A stretch of DNA of 64,000 nt from Anaerolinea sp. (GCA_020725865.1 DYEC01000009.1:100569-164568); one strand, 5' to 3'; shown: positions 49,462 through 59,799, numbered from the stretch's first letter. Notes: a model not told the origin generated them from the sequence alone. Translations and numbers: made by a program.

Positions 49462-50343
49462 ATGGAAGCCAAATTTCTTCAACGACTACATGCCGGTAAG
49501 CCTTTAGTGGCTGATGGCGCGACCGGCACGAATCTGCAAAAGCGTGGGCTTGGACGAGGAGTGCCGGGCGAGGTGTGGGTATTAGAGCAGCCTGATCAAA
49601 TCCTTCAATTACATAAAGATTTCATTACCGCCGGTGCAGATATTATCCTGACCTGCTCGTTTGGCGGTACGTCCATTCGATTGGAACATACAGGTCTGGC
49701 GGATAGGGCAGGTGAAGTGAACCGAAAAGCTGCTCGGTTGGCGCGTCAAGCTGCCGAGGGCACCAGCGTACTGGTAGCCGGTTCAATGGGTCCGACCGGT
49801 CAGCTTTTGAAGCCGCTTGGACCATTAGAGGAACAAATTGCCCAAGAGGCCTTTGCTGCACAGGCGCAAGCATTGGCAGAGGGTGGTGTGGATTTATTGC
49901 TCATTGAGACCCAATTCGATCTGACAGAAGCAGTTATTGCAGTACGAGCTGCACTTTCGGTTACTTCGCTGCCGATCGTTGTCTCGTTCAGTTATGATCG
50001 CGGCACGCGCACCATGATGGGTGTGCGTCCTGCTCAAATGGCAAAAGAGATAGAACCGTTGGATGTGGCAGCGTTGGGCATTAACTGTGGGCGCAGTCTT
50101 GAAGATAACTTCAAAGCCTTACAGGAACTGCGTAGCGCCACTCATCTGCCGATCTGGTTTAAACCAAACGCTGGTCTGCCGATATTGGATGCGGATGGTC
50201 AACCAACATATACGGTCACGCCAGAGCAAATGGCTGCCGAGGTGTCATCCTGGCTGGAAGCTGGTGCGCAAGTCGTGGGCGGTTGCTGTGGTACCAGTCC
50301 TGAGCATCTTGCTGCCATTGCCCATACAGCTAAAAATGCATAA
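49462..50343 (+). CDS. Homocysteine S-methyltransferase family protein
   Basis: 293 residues, single domain equal to the N-terminal module of MetH and to BHMT/MmuM enzymes. ADGATGTNLQ at the start, ILTCSFGG, MGPTG, and the zinc ligands Cys in LGINCG (~211) and the Cys pair GGCCGTS (~274-275). It transfers a methyl group to homocysteine. The other methionine-synthase parts (cobalamin, folate) are absent from the protein, so it must use a free methyl donor or a separate corrinoid protein. The next two genes supply the activation domain and a corrinoid reductant, making a split cobalamin-dependent methionine synthase likely; the corrinoid protein itself is not in the window. Confidence 0.92.
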   Translation: MEAKFLQRLHAGKPLVADGATGTNLQKRGLGRGVPGEVWVLEQPDQILQLHKDFITAGADIILTCSFGGTSIRLEHTGLADRAGEVNRKAARLARQAAEGTSVLVAGSMGPTGQLLKPLGPLEEQIAQEAFAAQAQALAEGGVDLLLIETQFDLTEAVIAVRAALSVTSLPIVVSFSYDRGTRTMMGVRPAQMAKEIEPLDVAALGINCGRSLEDNFKALQELRSATHLPIWFKPNAGLPILDADGQPTYTVTPEQMAAEVSSWLEAGAQVVGGCCGTSPEHLAAIAHTAKNA

Positions 50344-50365
50344 GCTCAAATGCATTTTAATCCCC

Positions 50366-50412
50366 AGCGACAGGCTTTCTATATTGTTAAGTGAATCGCC
50401 TGTCGTTTTGTG
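50366..50412 (+). terminator. Rho-independent terminator after the homocysteine methyltransferase gene
   Basis: CGACAGGC (50368-50375) pairs with GCCTGTCG (50398-50405), followed by TTTTGTGTT. It suggests partial or complete separation of this gene from the two that follow. Confidence 0.8.
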
Positions 50413-50431
50413 TTATTCTTGATTGAGTGGT

Positions 50432-51127
50432 ATGACAGTAACGCTTTTAGACAATTTCAAATTGCCAATCACGGCGGATATGGTCTTGCGGGGACAGGGC
50501 GCAGAACCGGCGGTCATCTGCGCGCGCCGTCCTCAACTGGCAGACGTCGCTGAAACTGCCCTCCAGAAAGGGTTGCCTCTGCTCGCTCCGCTTGCTATTA
50601 CCCGCCGCATGTCCGTTGTCTCTGTTCGCCACCAGCGTATTGATTTGGAGGGGGGATTCTTGACTGGTGAGCTGCCTGCTCAAAAACTTGCTGTAGCCAG
50701 AGAGGTATTTGTCGTTTTGTGCACGATTGGCATTGCTTTGGAGCGCTATGCTAGTGAGGTCTATCGGTATGATCCTGCTCTGGGACTGGCGTTGGATTCT
50801 CTAGGAAGCGTTGCTGTGGATGCGTTAGCGGCTGAAGTTTGCCGCCGCATTGCGGATGAAGCCCAAGCGCTTGGTTTGCAGACTACTTTTCCGATCAGTC
50901 CCGGGCTAGTAGGTTGGGAACTCGGCGTCGGTCAGCGACAGATTTTTAGCCTGTTAAAACCCGACCCTGGACTGATTCGCCTGGAGTACAGTGGGCAAAT
51001 GATCCCGCTCAAATCTACTTCACTGGTGATTGGCTGGGGTGAGGATGTGGACCATACGAGCAGCACTTGTGATTATTGTGCGGTTCGCTTTAACTGCCGC
51101 TACCAGCCTTCGTTGACTAGTTCGTGA
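50432..51127 (+). CDS. Vitamin-B12-dependent methionine synthase activation-domain protein
   Basis: 231 residues from ATG 50432 (a TTG at 50423 is in frame; neither has a clear ribosome site). The fold matches the MetH activation domain: LGSVAVDALAAEVCRRI and ISPGLVGWELGVGQRQIFSLL, where the latter corresponds to the GYPACPD-like loop of MetH. A Cys cluster ends the protein (TCDYCAVRFNCRY), which MetH does not have and may hold an iron-sulphur cluster or zinc. It should bind S-adenosylmethionine and reactivate an oxidised corrinoid cofactor. The stop overlaps the next start as TGATG. Confidence 0.87.
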   Translation: MTVTLLDNFKLPITADMVLRGQGAEPAVICARRPQLADVAETALQKGLPLLAPLAITRRMSVVSVRHQRIDLEGGFLTGELPAQKLAVAREVFVVLCTIGIALERYASEVYRYDPALGLALDSLGSVAVDALAAEVCRRIADEAQALGLQTTFPISPGLVGWELGVGQRQIFSLLKPDPGLIRLEYSGQMIPLKSTSLVIGWGEDVDHTSSTCDYCAVRFNCRYQPSLTSS

Positions 51128-52989
51128 TGGATACTGTACGAAACGCGAAATTTCTTGTTGATCTGCAGCCCATTGGCCGTCGCATAGAGGTGGATGGCGA
51201 AACCGATCTGCTGACAGCTGCACAAAAAGCAGGTGTTGATCTGGTTGCAGCTTGTGGCGGGGTAGGCATTTGCGGTACTTGTTTGGTGCGCCTGATGAGC
51301 GGGGAACTGACACCGCCCACTCTGACAGAACAGGATTTATTAAGTACCGCCCAGTTAGAACAGGGGTATCGTCTGGCTTGTCAGGCATTCCCACGCAGTT
51401 CAGTGCGGCTGGAAATCCCCCTTGAGTCTTTGCCCTCAGCTCAGAAGATGCAGATTGAAGGCGAAGAGTCAATCGTTCAGATTGATCCCGCCGTAGTGGC
51501 GCTGGATGTTACACTTTCACCTCCCAATTTGTATGACCTGCGCTCAGACCTGACGCGTGTTAATCAGAAAGTAACCAGTGCCGGGTTTTCCCCGCTTCAG
51601 TCAGAGTTAGCTTTGCTTGATACCCTTTCGCACCGCCTGCGCGAGCAGGGCTGGATGGCTCGGCTGGCAATTCGACCGCAGGAGGGTTGCTCACACCTGA
51701 CGGGCGTTTTTGCACCTGCTACGCCGCTGATGGGGTTGGCCGTTGATATTGGCTCAACTAAACTGGCGCTTTATCTGATAGACCTGGAAGGCGGAGCCAC
51801 GCTGGCTTGTTGCGGTGTCATGAATCCTCAAATTGCTTATGGTGAGGATGTCATCAGCCGTATCGCTTTTGCGAATAAAGCCCCCGAAAACCGAAAGTTA
51901 TTACAAGAACGTCTAATTGCCACGTTGAATGAGACAATCGGCGACCTGTGCCGTCAAGCCGCTGTCCGCCATGAACAGATTGTGGATGCAGTGTTTGTCG
52001 GCAATACTGCCATGCACCACTTCTTCTGTGGGTTGCCAGTTACTCAGTTAGGGGCTTCTCCCTACGTCCCGGCGGTCAGCGAAGCATTGGAAGTACGTGC
52101 CGCTGAACTCGGTCTGAAAACCAGCAGCGGCGCCTGGGTATATTTGCCGCCCAACATTGCCGGTTACGTGGGAGCAGATCACACCTCTGCTTTGCTGGCA
52201 ACGCTGGCGATGTCTAAGGCGGAAAAGGCAAAAGTTTTGGTGGATATTGGAACAAACACTGAAATCAGCTTGATTACCTGTGAACGGATTTACTCCTGTT
52301 CTACTGCTTCCGGTCCTGCATTTGAGGGTGCTCACATTCGTGATGGGATGCGCGCTGCAGCTGGCGCAATTGAAAATGTGCATTTGCGAGATGGCAGGGT
52401 GGAGGTGGTTACAGTCGGTGGACAGCCGCCGGTTGGCATTTGTGGCACAGGAATCCTCAAAGCCATCTCGGAATTGCGTCAGGCTGGGGTAATTGATCGG
52501 CGCGGTACGCTGAAAAGAGGTGCACCGGGGGTTCGGTTGGAAAATGACCGGGCTGAATTTCTCCTTGTACCTGCTGCCTTGACTGGTCATGGCCGCGATA
52601 TTGTGATAACACGCCGCGATGTGAATGAAATTCAGCTGGCTAAAGGCGCTATCCGGGCAGGGATCGAAATCTGCTTGGAAGTTGCCGGTTTAACTGTGGA
52701 GGAAGTTGAGGAATGGGTTATTGCTGGCGCGTTTGGGACTTACCTGGATGTAAACAGTGCACTGGCGATTGGCATGTTTCCTCCCCAGGTTCCGAAGGAA
52801 CGCTTTCGGCAGGTTGGCAATGCGGCGGGAATGGGGGCAAAAAGGATGTTGCTATCCCGTCAACAGCGATTATTTTCCAATGAGATTGTGCAACGCGTGG
52901 AATATATTGAATTAACGGTTTACCCGAGCTTCACACAAAAGTTTGTAGAGGCAATGTATCTGGAAGGAGAGGAGGAGCAGGCTGAATAA
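51127..52989 (+). CDS. 2Fe-2S ferredoxin/ASKHA corrinoid activation protein (RACo-like)
   Basis: 620 residues from ATG 51127 (stop-start TGATG). N-terminal 2Fe-2S ferredoxin domain with Cys in ACGGVGICGTCLV and RLACQ (~40-85), a linker region (~90-200), and the C-terminal ASKHA ATPase domain of DUF4445/RACo proteins (AVDIGSTKLALYL, VGNTAMHHFFCG, LVDIGTNTEISL, IAGAFGTYLD). Such proteins use ATP hydrolysis to push an electron onto an inactive Co(II) corrinoid. Together with the activation-domain protein it restores a methyl-transferring corrinoid protein. Active-site pattern looks complete. Confidence 0.92.
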   Translation: MDTVRNAKFLVDLQPIGRRIEVDGETDLLTAAQKAGVDLVAACGGVGICGTCLVRLMSGELTPPTLTEQDLLSTAQLEQGYRLACQAFPRSSVRLEIPLESLPSAQKMQIEGEESIVQIDPAVVALDVTLSPPNLYDLRSDLTRVNQKVTSAGFSPLQSELALLDTLSHRLREQGWMARLAIRPQEGCSHLTGVFAPATPLMGLAVDIGSTKLALYLIDLEGGATLACCGVMNPQIAYGEDVISRIAFANKAPENRKLLQERLIATLNETIGDLCRQAAVRHEQIVDAVFVGNTAMHHFFCGLPVTQLGASPYVPAVSEALEVRAAELGLKTSSGAWVYLPPNIAGYVGADHTSALLATLAMSKAEKAKVLVDIGTNTEISLITCERIYSCSTASGPAFEGAHIRDGMRAAAGAIENVHLRDGRVEVVTVGGQPPVGICGTGILKAISELRQAGVIDRRGTLKRGAPGVRLENDRAEFLLVPAALTGHGRDIVITRRDVNEIQLAKGAIRAGIEICLEVAGLTVEEVEEWVIAGAFGTYLDVNSALAIGMFPPQVPKERFRQVGNAAGMGAKRMLLSRQQRLFSNEIVQRVEYIELTVYPSFTQKFVEAMYLEGEEEQAE

Positions 52990-53029
52990 TGCGTTGTTTT
53001 GGCCTGCCTAACTATAGGGAGGAGTGACG

Positions 53030-55654
53030 ATGATCGGTCAAATCCAGAACTTAGAAGACATGTATCGCAAACGAGACGCCATTCTGGACGTTGCGCGAAT
53101 TGCCACCGAGCAGTATTTGAGTTCATCCGAATGGGAAGATAGTATCCAACGTGTCCTAAAATTGTTAGGACAGACAACCCATAGCAGCCGTGTTTATGTA
53201 TTCGTCAGACGCACCGAACAATATGGTCAAAGCTTGGCGAATCAACGGTACGAATGGAGTGCGCCGGGTATTCCTCTCAGGCAAACTGGCTCGTTGGATC
53301 AAACTGTTTTTGAAGATCCAATGGTTATTGCTGCTTGGGAAGCTATTTTGAGCAAACGCCAGATTGTGCAGGGTAACGTTGAAGATTTTCCCTCGATTGA
53401 ACGTGCCTTTTTGCAACGACAGGGAGCACAATCCTTCACCGGGATTCCAATTTTTGTAGATGATCACTGGTGGGGATTTGTAGGGCTCGAGAGTAATCAA
53501 AGAGACCGTTTCTGGTCTGCAGCTGAGGTAGACGCGCTTAAGATAGTGGCCAATTTGCTGGGTGCAATCGTGCAACGCAAACGGAGTGAGGAAGTCATCA
53601 GACGATTGTATGAATCGGAGCGGGAACAGCGACTCATCTCACAAGCGCTGAGGGAAGCGGGTTTGAAGATGAGCAGTACGCTGGTTGAGGAAGAAATTCT
53701 TGATCTGCTTTTGGAGCAGGTTCAACGCGTTGTTCCTTTTGACACTGGCGTTGTTATGGTTGTGAGAGGTGCTCATGCTTCTATGGCACGTTTACGGGGA
53801 TATGAGCAATTTGGGGAAAAAATATGTCAAAGGGTGAAAACACTGGATTTTAGCATTGCAGATTTGAAAAATCTACGTCAAATGATGGAGACCTGTCGCC
53901 CGGCGGTTATTTCTGATACGAAATCGGATCCTGATTGGAAGCTGATGGAAGAAACTCAGCATATTCGCTCATGGGTTGGGGCGCCTATCGTGATCGGGGG
54001 TAAGGCTGTAGCGTTTCTTTCGCTGGATAAAATGGAAGCGAATTTTTATCGCCCGGAACATGCCGAGGTGTTGGCTGCCTTTGCCAATCAGGCGGCGCTG
54101 GCTTTGCATAATGCCAGGCTATTTGAGGAAACAAATCAGGCGTTAAGGCGTGAAGAGCGCCTTAACGAGCTTGTGCGGCTGATCAGCAGCCAGATGTCAA
54201 TCGACGCGATTCTGCAAAATCTTGTGCAGCAGGTCTCTGCCTTACTGGATGCTGATTCGGCAACCATTGGTATTGTTAACATGAGCAGTGATGAGATGGC
54301 TTTCCCTTATCGATTTAATCCGCCGCAAGATTCTCCAGAGATGATCAAACGTGGGCAAGGATTGTCCTGGGTGGTTTATGATAGCGGTCAATCGTTAATG
54401 ATCACAGATTATTCTTCTCATCCGCAGGCAGTAGACGAGTGGAAAAGAGCTGGTGTAACCAGCTATCTTGCTGTTCCATTGATTGCGGGTGGCGAGAAAC
54501 TGGGGGTTTTAAGCATATTTAATACGAAAAAAGGTAAGTTTTTTACGGAGCGCGAGCTGCATCTTGCAGAGTCTATCGGCCGGCAGGTAGGGATAGCAAT
54601 TCGTAATGCGCGGTTGTTTGAGACACTGCAAAAACGAGCTGAAGAAGCTGAAACATTGCGACAGGCTTCAATATCTATTGTTTCATCCTTAAAACTAAAC
54701 GAGGTATTGAACACAATTCTGGAACAGCTTCAGCACGTTGTACCATACGATAGCGCCAGCATCTTTTTACTGGAGGCACAAGGTATGCGCATGGTGGCAG
54801 CCAAAGGGGACTTTGCCAGGGAATTGGTCGGCAAAGTGTTCCCAGAAAGGGATGAATTGTTCTTTGAAGCGGCGCGAACTGGTAAGCCGGTGATCCTGAA
54901 AGACGCCAGCCGGGACCCTCGTTTTCATGGTTGGGGAGGGGTGAGTTATGTAAGAGGGTGGATTGGAGTTCCTCTACTTTTACGAAACGAAGCAATTGGA
55001 TGTTTGACATTAGACAGTTGTCAGGTTGGCGCCTATGATCAGGTCAATATTCCGCTGTTGCAGACATTTGCCAATGAGGCAGCAGTTGCTATCCATAACG
55101 CTCGCCTGCTGGCACAGGTTGAGCAACTGGCTATTGTGGACCCGTTGACAGGATTATACAATCGTCGCTATTTCATGGAGATTGGACAGCGTGAATTCCG
55201 GCGCGCTCGCCGACAGGCATTGCCGCTTTCTCTTATCGTAGCGGATATTGATAATTTCAGAACATGGAACGACCAATATGGTCATCTCTTGGGAGATCAG
55301 TTGCTGCGTACGCTCTCGGAAAGTATGCGGCGTGTAATACGGGATATGGATATTCTGGCGCGAAGCGGTGGAGATGAATTTGCTGTGTTGCTGCCACAGA
55401 CGCGATTAACGGAAGCGATTGGATTGGCAGAACAATTAAGCCGGGTCGCAAGTGAAATACAAGTCAATGTAGTTCAGGGAAAAACCGGCATTACACTTAG
55501 CTTCGGGCTGGCGGACATTGAAGGTGAATGCAGTGGATTCGAGGATTTATATCAGCGTGCAGTAAAAGCGTTGTTGAATGCTAACAAAACAGGCACTAAT
55601 CGCATTTCTTTGTGGGACATCACTCTGGAAGAAAAAGGATTGCAGGACGAGTAA
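53030..55654 (+). CDS. Multi-GAF diguanylate cyclase
   Basis: 874 residues from ATG 53030, with GGAGG seven bases upstream (a GTG at 53024 is closer). About four GAF domains (~10-190, 210-375, 390-545, 555-700) and a C-terminal GGDEF domain (DPLTGLYNRRYF, DNFRTWNDQYGHLLGD, RDMDILARSGGDEF). The active-site GGDEF and the RxxD inhibitory site just before it are both intact. It makes cyclic di-GMP and should be feedback-inhibited. No membrane segment. The phosphodiesterase gene starts directly after the stop, so synthesis and hydrolysis are co-expressed. Confidence 0.92.
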   Translation: MIGQIQNLEDMYRKRDAILDVARIATEQYLSSSEWEDSIQRVLKLLGQTTHSSRVYVFVRRTEQYGQSLANQRYEWSAPGIPLRQTGSLDQTVFEDPMVIAAWEAILSKRQIVQGNVEDFPSIERAFLQRQGAQSFTGIPIFVDDHWWGFVGLESNQRDRFWSAAEVDALKIVANLLGAIVQRKRSEEVIRRLYESEREQRLISQALREAGLKMSSTLVEEEILDLLLEQVQRVVPFDTGVVMVVRGAHASMARLRGYEQFGEKICQRVKTLDFSIADLKNLRQMMETCRPAVISDTKSDPDWKLMEETQHIRSWVGAPIVIGGKAVAFLSLDKMEANFYRPEHAEVLAAFANQAALALHNARLFEETNQALRREERLNELVRLISSQMSIDAILQNLVQQVSALLDADSATIGIVNMSSDEMAFPYRFNPPQDSPEMIKRGQGLSWVVYDSGQSLMITDYSSHPQAVDEWKRAGVTSYLAVPLIAGGEKLGVLSIFNTKKGKFFTERELHLAESIGRQVGIAIRNARLFETLQKRAEEAETLRQASISIVSSLKLNEVLNTILEQLQHVVPYDSASIFLLEAQGMRMVAAKGDFARELVGKVFPERDELFFEAARTGKPVILKDASRDPRFHGWGGVSYVRGWIGVPLLLRNEAIGCLTLDSCQVGAYDQVNIPLLQTFANEAAVAIHNARLLAQVEQLAIVDPLTGLYNRRYFMEIGQREFRRARRQALPLSLIVADIDNFRTWNDQYGHLLGDQLLRTLSESMRRVIRDMDILARSGGDEFAVLLPQTRLTEAIGLAEQLSRVASEIQVNVVQGKTGITLSFGLADIEGECSGFEDLYQRAVKALLNANKTGTNRISLWDITLEEKGLQDE

Positions 55655-58600
55655 ATGGCGAAGCTTTTTTTGAGCTGTCGGGGTCGTTTCAAACACAAAC
55701 AACCAGGACAGGTCGCTGCAATGTTGACGCTGTTGGTGCTGATTTTATTGTGTTTTCTGTGGATATGGATTGGTTTGAACCGACGGATGAGCTTGTTGGA
55801 AAGCGAACGTCAGTATTTTGAGCTTCTGGCAAATCAATATAATTCAGCTTTGTCAGCTGCTTTGCAACGACGATTGAATATGTTGGAGAGTGCTTCGGCA
55901 TATGTTGAGGAACGAATGGTTCTTACAACCTGGTTATCGCCTGTTGAATTGGAGGTTTTATCTGACGCGCTCTACAGAAATGAGGATGTATTCGGAATAG
56001 GCATTTTTTCAAAGGATGGAAAACTGAGTTATCTTTATCCAAAGGTGATCAACGAGCTGCCAGGATGTCCTTCGAGCATTTTGGACACCTTCTCGGAACC
56101 TGCAGAAGACACAAGACAACATCCACGAATCAGTTCACCGTTTTCTTTGCCGGACAATGAAGTGGGATTGTGCATTTACCACTCCATTTATCAACGCGGT
56201 AATTATCAGGGGGCGGTGGCAATGGTACTGCGTTTCTCATCCTTGTGGAATGAAGCTGGGCTAAACAACTTGCCCGATCAGTATACGGCTGCATTGCGAG
56301 ACAAGCATGGTGCTATTGTCTGGGGCGACACGGGTGTCCTGAGACTCCGGTCGCTTGCAATCCCTCTGGATGTTGAAAATGTCGGATGGCAACTGATTGT
56401 TGCAAAAGATCAGGGACAGACAAGTGCGGATGAGGCGATGCAATTGTATTGGGTAGGGGGCTTGTTACTTTGCCTGTTGTTCAGTGGATTGTTTTACCTG
56501 GGCGCAGTTTGGGTAATAAAGTCGCGTTGGCAACTTTCTCGGCAGGCGGAAACCATCAGTCACTTGCAGTCTCAGTATGAAGCCAAATTGCAAGCAGTTC
56601 TAGATTCTGTTTCAGACGCGGTCTATATTGAATTGGCTTCCAGTCACCGTATTTTGGATGCCAATGCTGCTGCCTCGAGAATGACAGGTTATACCAGAGA
56701 AGAGCTTCGCTCTATGTCTACGGATGATTTGAATTTGTCTTTGTCGGCGAGACCGGTGATTGAGCATGAATCAGCGTTTGTTATTGAACAGACTCACCGG
56801 AATGGGAGTCGGCTTCTGGTAGAGATGCGCTCGGTACCGGTGAATCTGCCCGGTGAAGAATTAATTGTAAGAGTAGTAAGTGATATCAGCGAGCGCGAGC
56901 GCACGCAAAGAGCACTACAGCGTAGCGAAGATTCGCTTAAGCAGCGGACTGAGCGAATTATCCGTAATCAGGCTGCGTTAATCCAGCTGGCGCAAATTGA
57001 TTACACAGATTGGGATCAGACATCTAGGGCGATTTTACGTACTGCAGCCGGCATTCTGGAAGTTGAGCGCGTTAGTTTGTGGCTGTTTGAACAGGGGGAC
57101 AAGAAGCTCTATTGTGAATTGCTTTACCATTTGAGCAACGATTCTTTTGAAAGCGGTGTTGAGCTTAATGCTGAAGAAGCTCCGTTTTTCTTTGAGACGC
57201 TTGAGCGTAACGCGATGTTATCGGTGAATTTGGCTCAAGAAGATGAACGAACATGTCAGTTGACTGAAATTTATCTGAAGCCTCACCACATTACTTCTTT
57301 GCTGGCTGTTCCTGTGCGCCGATATGGACGTATCGTTGCGATGATTTTGCATGAACATGTTGGCGATGCGCCGCGTAACTGGATGATCGAGGATGAGGAC
57401 TTTGCGGCTTCTATTGCCGATGTGGCATCGCTCTCTCTTGAAGCGGTTGAGCGAAAGCGTGCTGAAGAAAAGCTGGCTGAAAGTGAGGAGCGTTACCGCA
57501 GCCTGGTCGAAACATCCCCAGATGCCATCTTTTTGACGGACCCTAAGGGTATTATTCTGTTTTGTAATGTAAAGATGGCGGAAATTTTTGGCTATCAACA
57601 GACAAATGAACTGATTGGTGCTGGGATCACTGACCTGGTTATACCATCCGACCAGCATAGGCTACGTCAGGATATGCAGGACGCATTGAAGAGTGGTATT
57701 GTGCATCAGTTCGAATATAACTTTCGACGTAGCGACAATACCATATTTCCTGGCGAAATCAGTTTCTCGTTTGTGGTGGGTCGTAGCAAACAGGGAGCTT
57801 TAGGTTTTACAGGTATTTTGCGGGATGTTTCCGAGCGCAAGCGTTCCCAAGCACAACTGAATTTGCAAAGCGCGGCGCTTGAATCTGCGGCAAATGCGAT
57901 CATAATTACTGATCGGGATGGTAACATTCTGTGGGTTAACCCGGCATTTACCGTGCTGAGCGGTTATTCCATCGAAGAAATTATTGGTAAGAATACCCGT
58001 ATCTTGAATTCCAAGCGACAAAATCGGGACTTTTACCGATCAATGTGGCAGAACATATTGAGTGGTCAGGTGTGGCATGGTGAGTTGTTCAATCGCCGCA
58101 AGGATGGTAGTGTGTATCCTGAAGAAATGACAATTACGCCTGTGCGAGCTTTCGGTGGAGAAGAGATTACTCATTTCATCGCCATCAAGCAGGATATCAC
58201 GTTGCGCCGCCAGCGCGAACGCGAACAGTCCGTACTGATCTCCATTGCATCTGCGCTACGGGCGGCCTCAACGCGCTCAGAAATGATCACAACTCTGCTT
58301 ACAAAGTTACTCGAATTGCTGGATGCACAAGGAGCGGCTTTTATTACGCGCTTGCCAGAAACAGGCGATGGACTGTGTGAGCTGGGTATAGGTGTGTGGA
58401 GCGACTGGATGGGTGAGCGTATTCCTGCGGGCAAGGGGATTACAGGTCTGGTATTTCAGACAGCACAGTTCTATTTCACCAATGATGTCGAGAATGACCC
58501 ACTGTTGTTTTATAAAAATAGAATGGGAGGGCTTGAACGGGCTGCTTGTGTCCCTCTGATTGTACAAGGACAAATTATAGGAGCAGTTTGGGTGGGACGC

Positions 58601-59779
58601 CATACAGAGTTTACAGAGGATGTTTTACATACCATCTTGGGAATTGTGGATATTAGCGCTAATGCCATTCAGAGAGCGGCCTTGTATGAAGAAGCCCGGC
58701 GGCGTATCCAACGTCTGGCTGCCTTGCATAATATTGACATGGCAATTACAGCCAGTGTTGGCTTACATAATATTCTGAATACTTTGTTAGAACAGGTCAT
58801 GTTGCAATTAGATGCAGATGCCAGCGCCGTGTTGTTACTTGATCAAGCAGATGGCTCTTTGCAATATTTTGCCCGGCGGGGTTTTCGTTCACTGAAGCAG
58901 GGTGAAGCCCGTGAAGGTTGTCGTGCAGCGCAACAAGTGGCTAAAGATCGCCAGATGCTAGCGATTCGGGATATATCGCTTGTTGACGAGGAATTATTTA
59001 AACGCTTGCCTGTGGATGAAGAGCGCTTTATTGCTTATCATGCTGTTCCGTTGCTGGCAAAGGGACAGACACAGGGTGTGTTGGAGGTCTTTCACCGTCG
59101 AGCATTTGAGCCCGATTCAGAATGGTTAGACTTTCTAGAAATGCTGGCAGGACAAGCGGCAATCGCTGTTGAGAATGCCATCTTATTCGATAGGCAGCAA
59201 CAAACCCATCTGGAATTGACACAGTCTTATGATGCCACTCTGGAGGGCTGGGCACGCGCACTTGAGTTGCGCGATCTCGAGACGTTGGAACACACCCGTC
59301 GGGTTACTGATATGGTACAGGCGCTGGCGCGAGCTATGGGTGTTCCTGAAGAACAGCTGATTCATATCCGACGTGGTGCTTTGTTGCATGATATTGGCAA
59401 ACTGGCTATTCCAGACAGCGTACTGCTTAAAGCCAGCGAGCTGGATGAAGAGGAGTGGGAAATCATGAAGCTACATCCAGTATACGCCTATCAATTGCTT
59501 CACCCTATTCCCTATCTGCGTCCGGCGCTGGAAATCCCATATTGCCATCATGAGCGTTGGGATGGTACGGGGTATCCGCGGGGACTCAGCGGAGAGGAAA
59601 TTCCGCTTTCGGCACGTATCTTTGCTGTGGTGGATGTTTGGGATGCTCTGCTTTCTGACCGCCCTTACCGAAAGGCATGGACGCCTAAACAGGTTCGCGC
59701 CTATATTCATAAGCGCGCCGGACAACAATTTGATCCCCAGGTTGTGGCTATGTTCTTTAAACTCTGGAAGCCAGAATAG
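55655..59779 (+). CDS. PAS/GAF sensor with HD-GYP phosphodiesterase domain
   Basis: 1374 residues. Two membrane helices (~22-42 and ~270-292) enclose an extracytoplasmic CHASE-like domain, followed by PAS (~315-420), GAF (~440-600), PAS (~612-725), PAS (~735-850), GAF (~855-1010), GAF (~1020-1185) and HD-GYP (~1195-1365). The metal and signature residues are canonical: ALLHDIGKLAIPD and HHERWDGTGYP. It should hydrolyse cyclic di-GMP in response to outside and inside cues. Its ATG follows the previous stop without a gap. Convergent with the sugar kinase gene, with only 20 nt between stops. Confidence 0.93.
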   Translation: MAKLFLSCRGRFKHKQPGQVAAMLTLLVLILLCFLWIWIGLNRRMSLLESERQYFELLANQYNSALSAALQRRLNMLESASAYVEERMVLTTWLSPVELEVLSDALYRNEDVFGIGIFSKDGKLSYLYPKVINELPGCPSSILDTFSEPAEDTRQHPRISSPFSLPDNEVGLCIYHSIYQRGNYQGAVAMVLRFSSLWNEAGLNNLPDQYTAALRDKHGAIVWGDTGVLRLRSLAIPLDVENVGWQLIVAKDQGQTSADEAMQLYWVGGLLLCLLFSGLFYLGAVWVIKSRWQLSRQAETISHLQSQYEAKLQAVLDSVSDAVYIELASSHRILDANAAASRMTGYTREELRSMSTDDLNLSLSARPVIEHESAFVIEQTHRNGSRLLVEMRSVPVNLPGEELIVRVVSDISERERTQRALQRSEDSLKQRTERIIRNQAALIQLAQIDYTDWDQTSRAILRTAAGILEVERVSLWLFEQGDKKLYCELLYHLSNDSFESGVELNAEEAPFFFETLERNAMLSVNLAQEDERTCQLTEIYLKPHHITSLLAVPVRRYGRIVAMILHEHVGDAPRNWMIEDEDFAASIADVASLSLEAVERKRAEEKLAESEERYRSLVETSPDAIFLTDPKGIILFCNVKMAEIFGYQQTNELIGAGITDLVIPSDQHRLRQDMQDALKSGIVHQFEYNFRRSDNTIFPGEISFSFVVGRSKQGALGFTGILRDVSERKRSQAQLNLQSAALESAANAIIITDRDGNILWVNPAFTVLSGYSIEEIIGKNTRILNSKRQNRDFYRSMWQNILSGQVWHGELFNRRKDGSVYPEEMTITPVRAFGGEEITHFIAIKQDITLRRQREREQSVLISIASALRAASTRSEMITTLLTKLLELLDAQGAAFITRLPETGDGLCELGIGVWSDWMGERIPAGKGITGLVFQTAQFYFTNDVENDPLLFYKNRMGGLERAACVPLIVQGQIIGAVWVGRHTEFTEDVLHTILGIVDISANAIQRAALYEEARRRIQRLAALHNIDMAITASVGLHNILNTLLEQVMLQLDADASAVLLLDQADGSLQYFARRGFRSLKQGEAREGCRAAQQVAKDRQMLAIRDISLVDEELFKRLPVDEERFIAYHAVPLLAKGQTQGVLEVFHRRAFEPDSEWLDFLEMLAGQAAIAVENAILFDRQQQTHLELTQSYDATLEGWARALELRDLETLEHTRRVTDMVQALARAMGVPEEQLIHIRRGALLHDIGKLAIPDSVLLKASELDEEEWEIMKLHPVYAYQLLHPIPYLRPALEIPYCHHERWDGTGYPRGLSGEEIPLSARIFAVVDVWDALLSDRPYRKAWTPKQVRAYIHKRAGQQFDPQVVAMFFKLWKPE

Positions 59780-59799
59780 ACAGTGGTTTTTTAATTGCT

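Noticed and set aside
52048..52590. 180-codon minus-strand frame
   Set aside because: Opposite the conserved ASKHA domain of the corrinoid activator.
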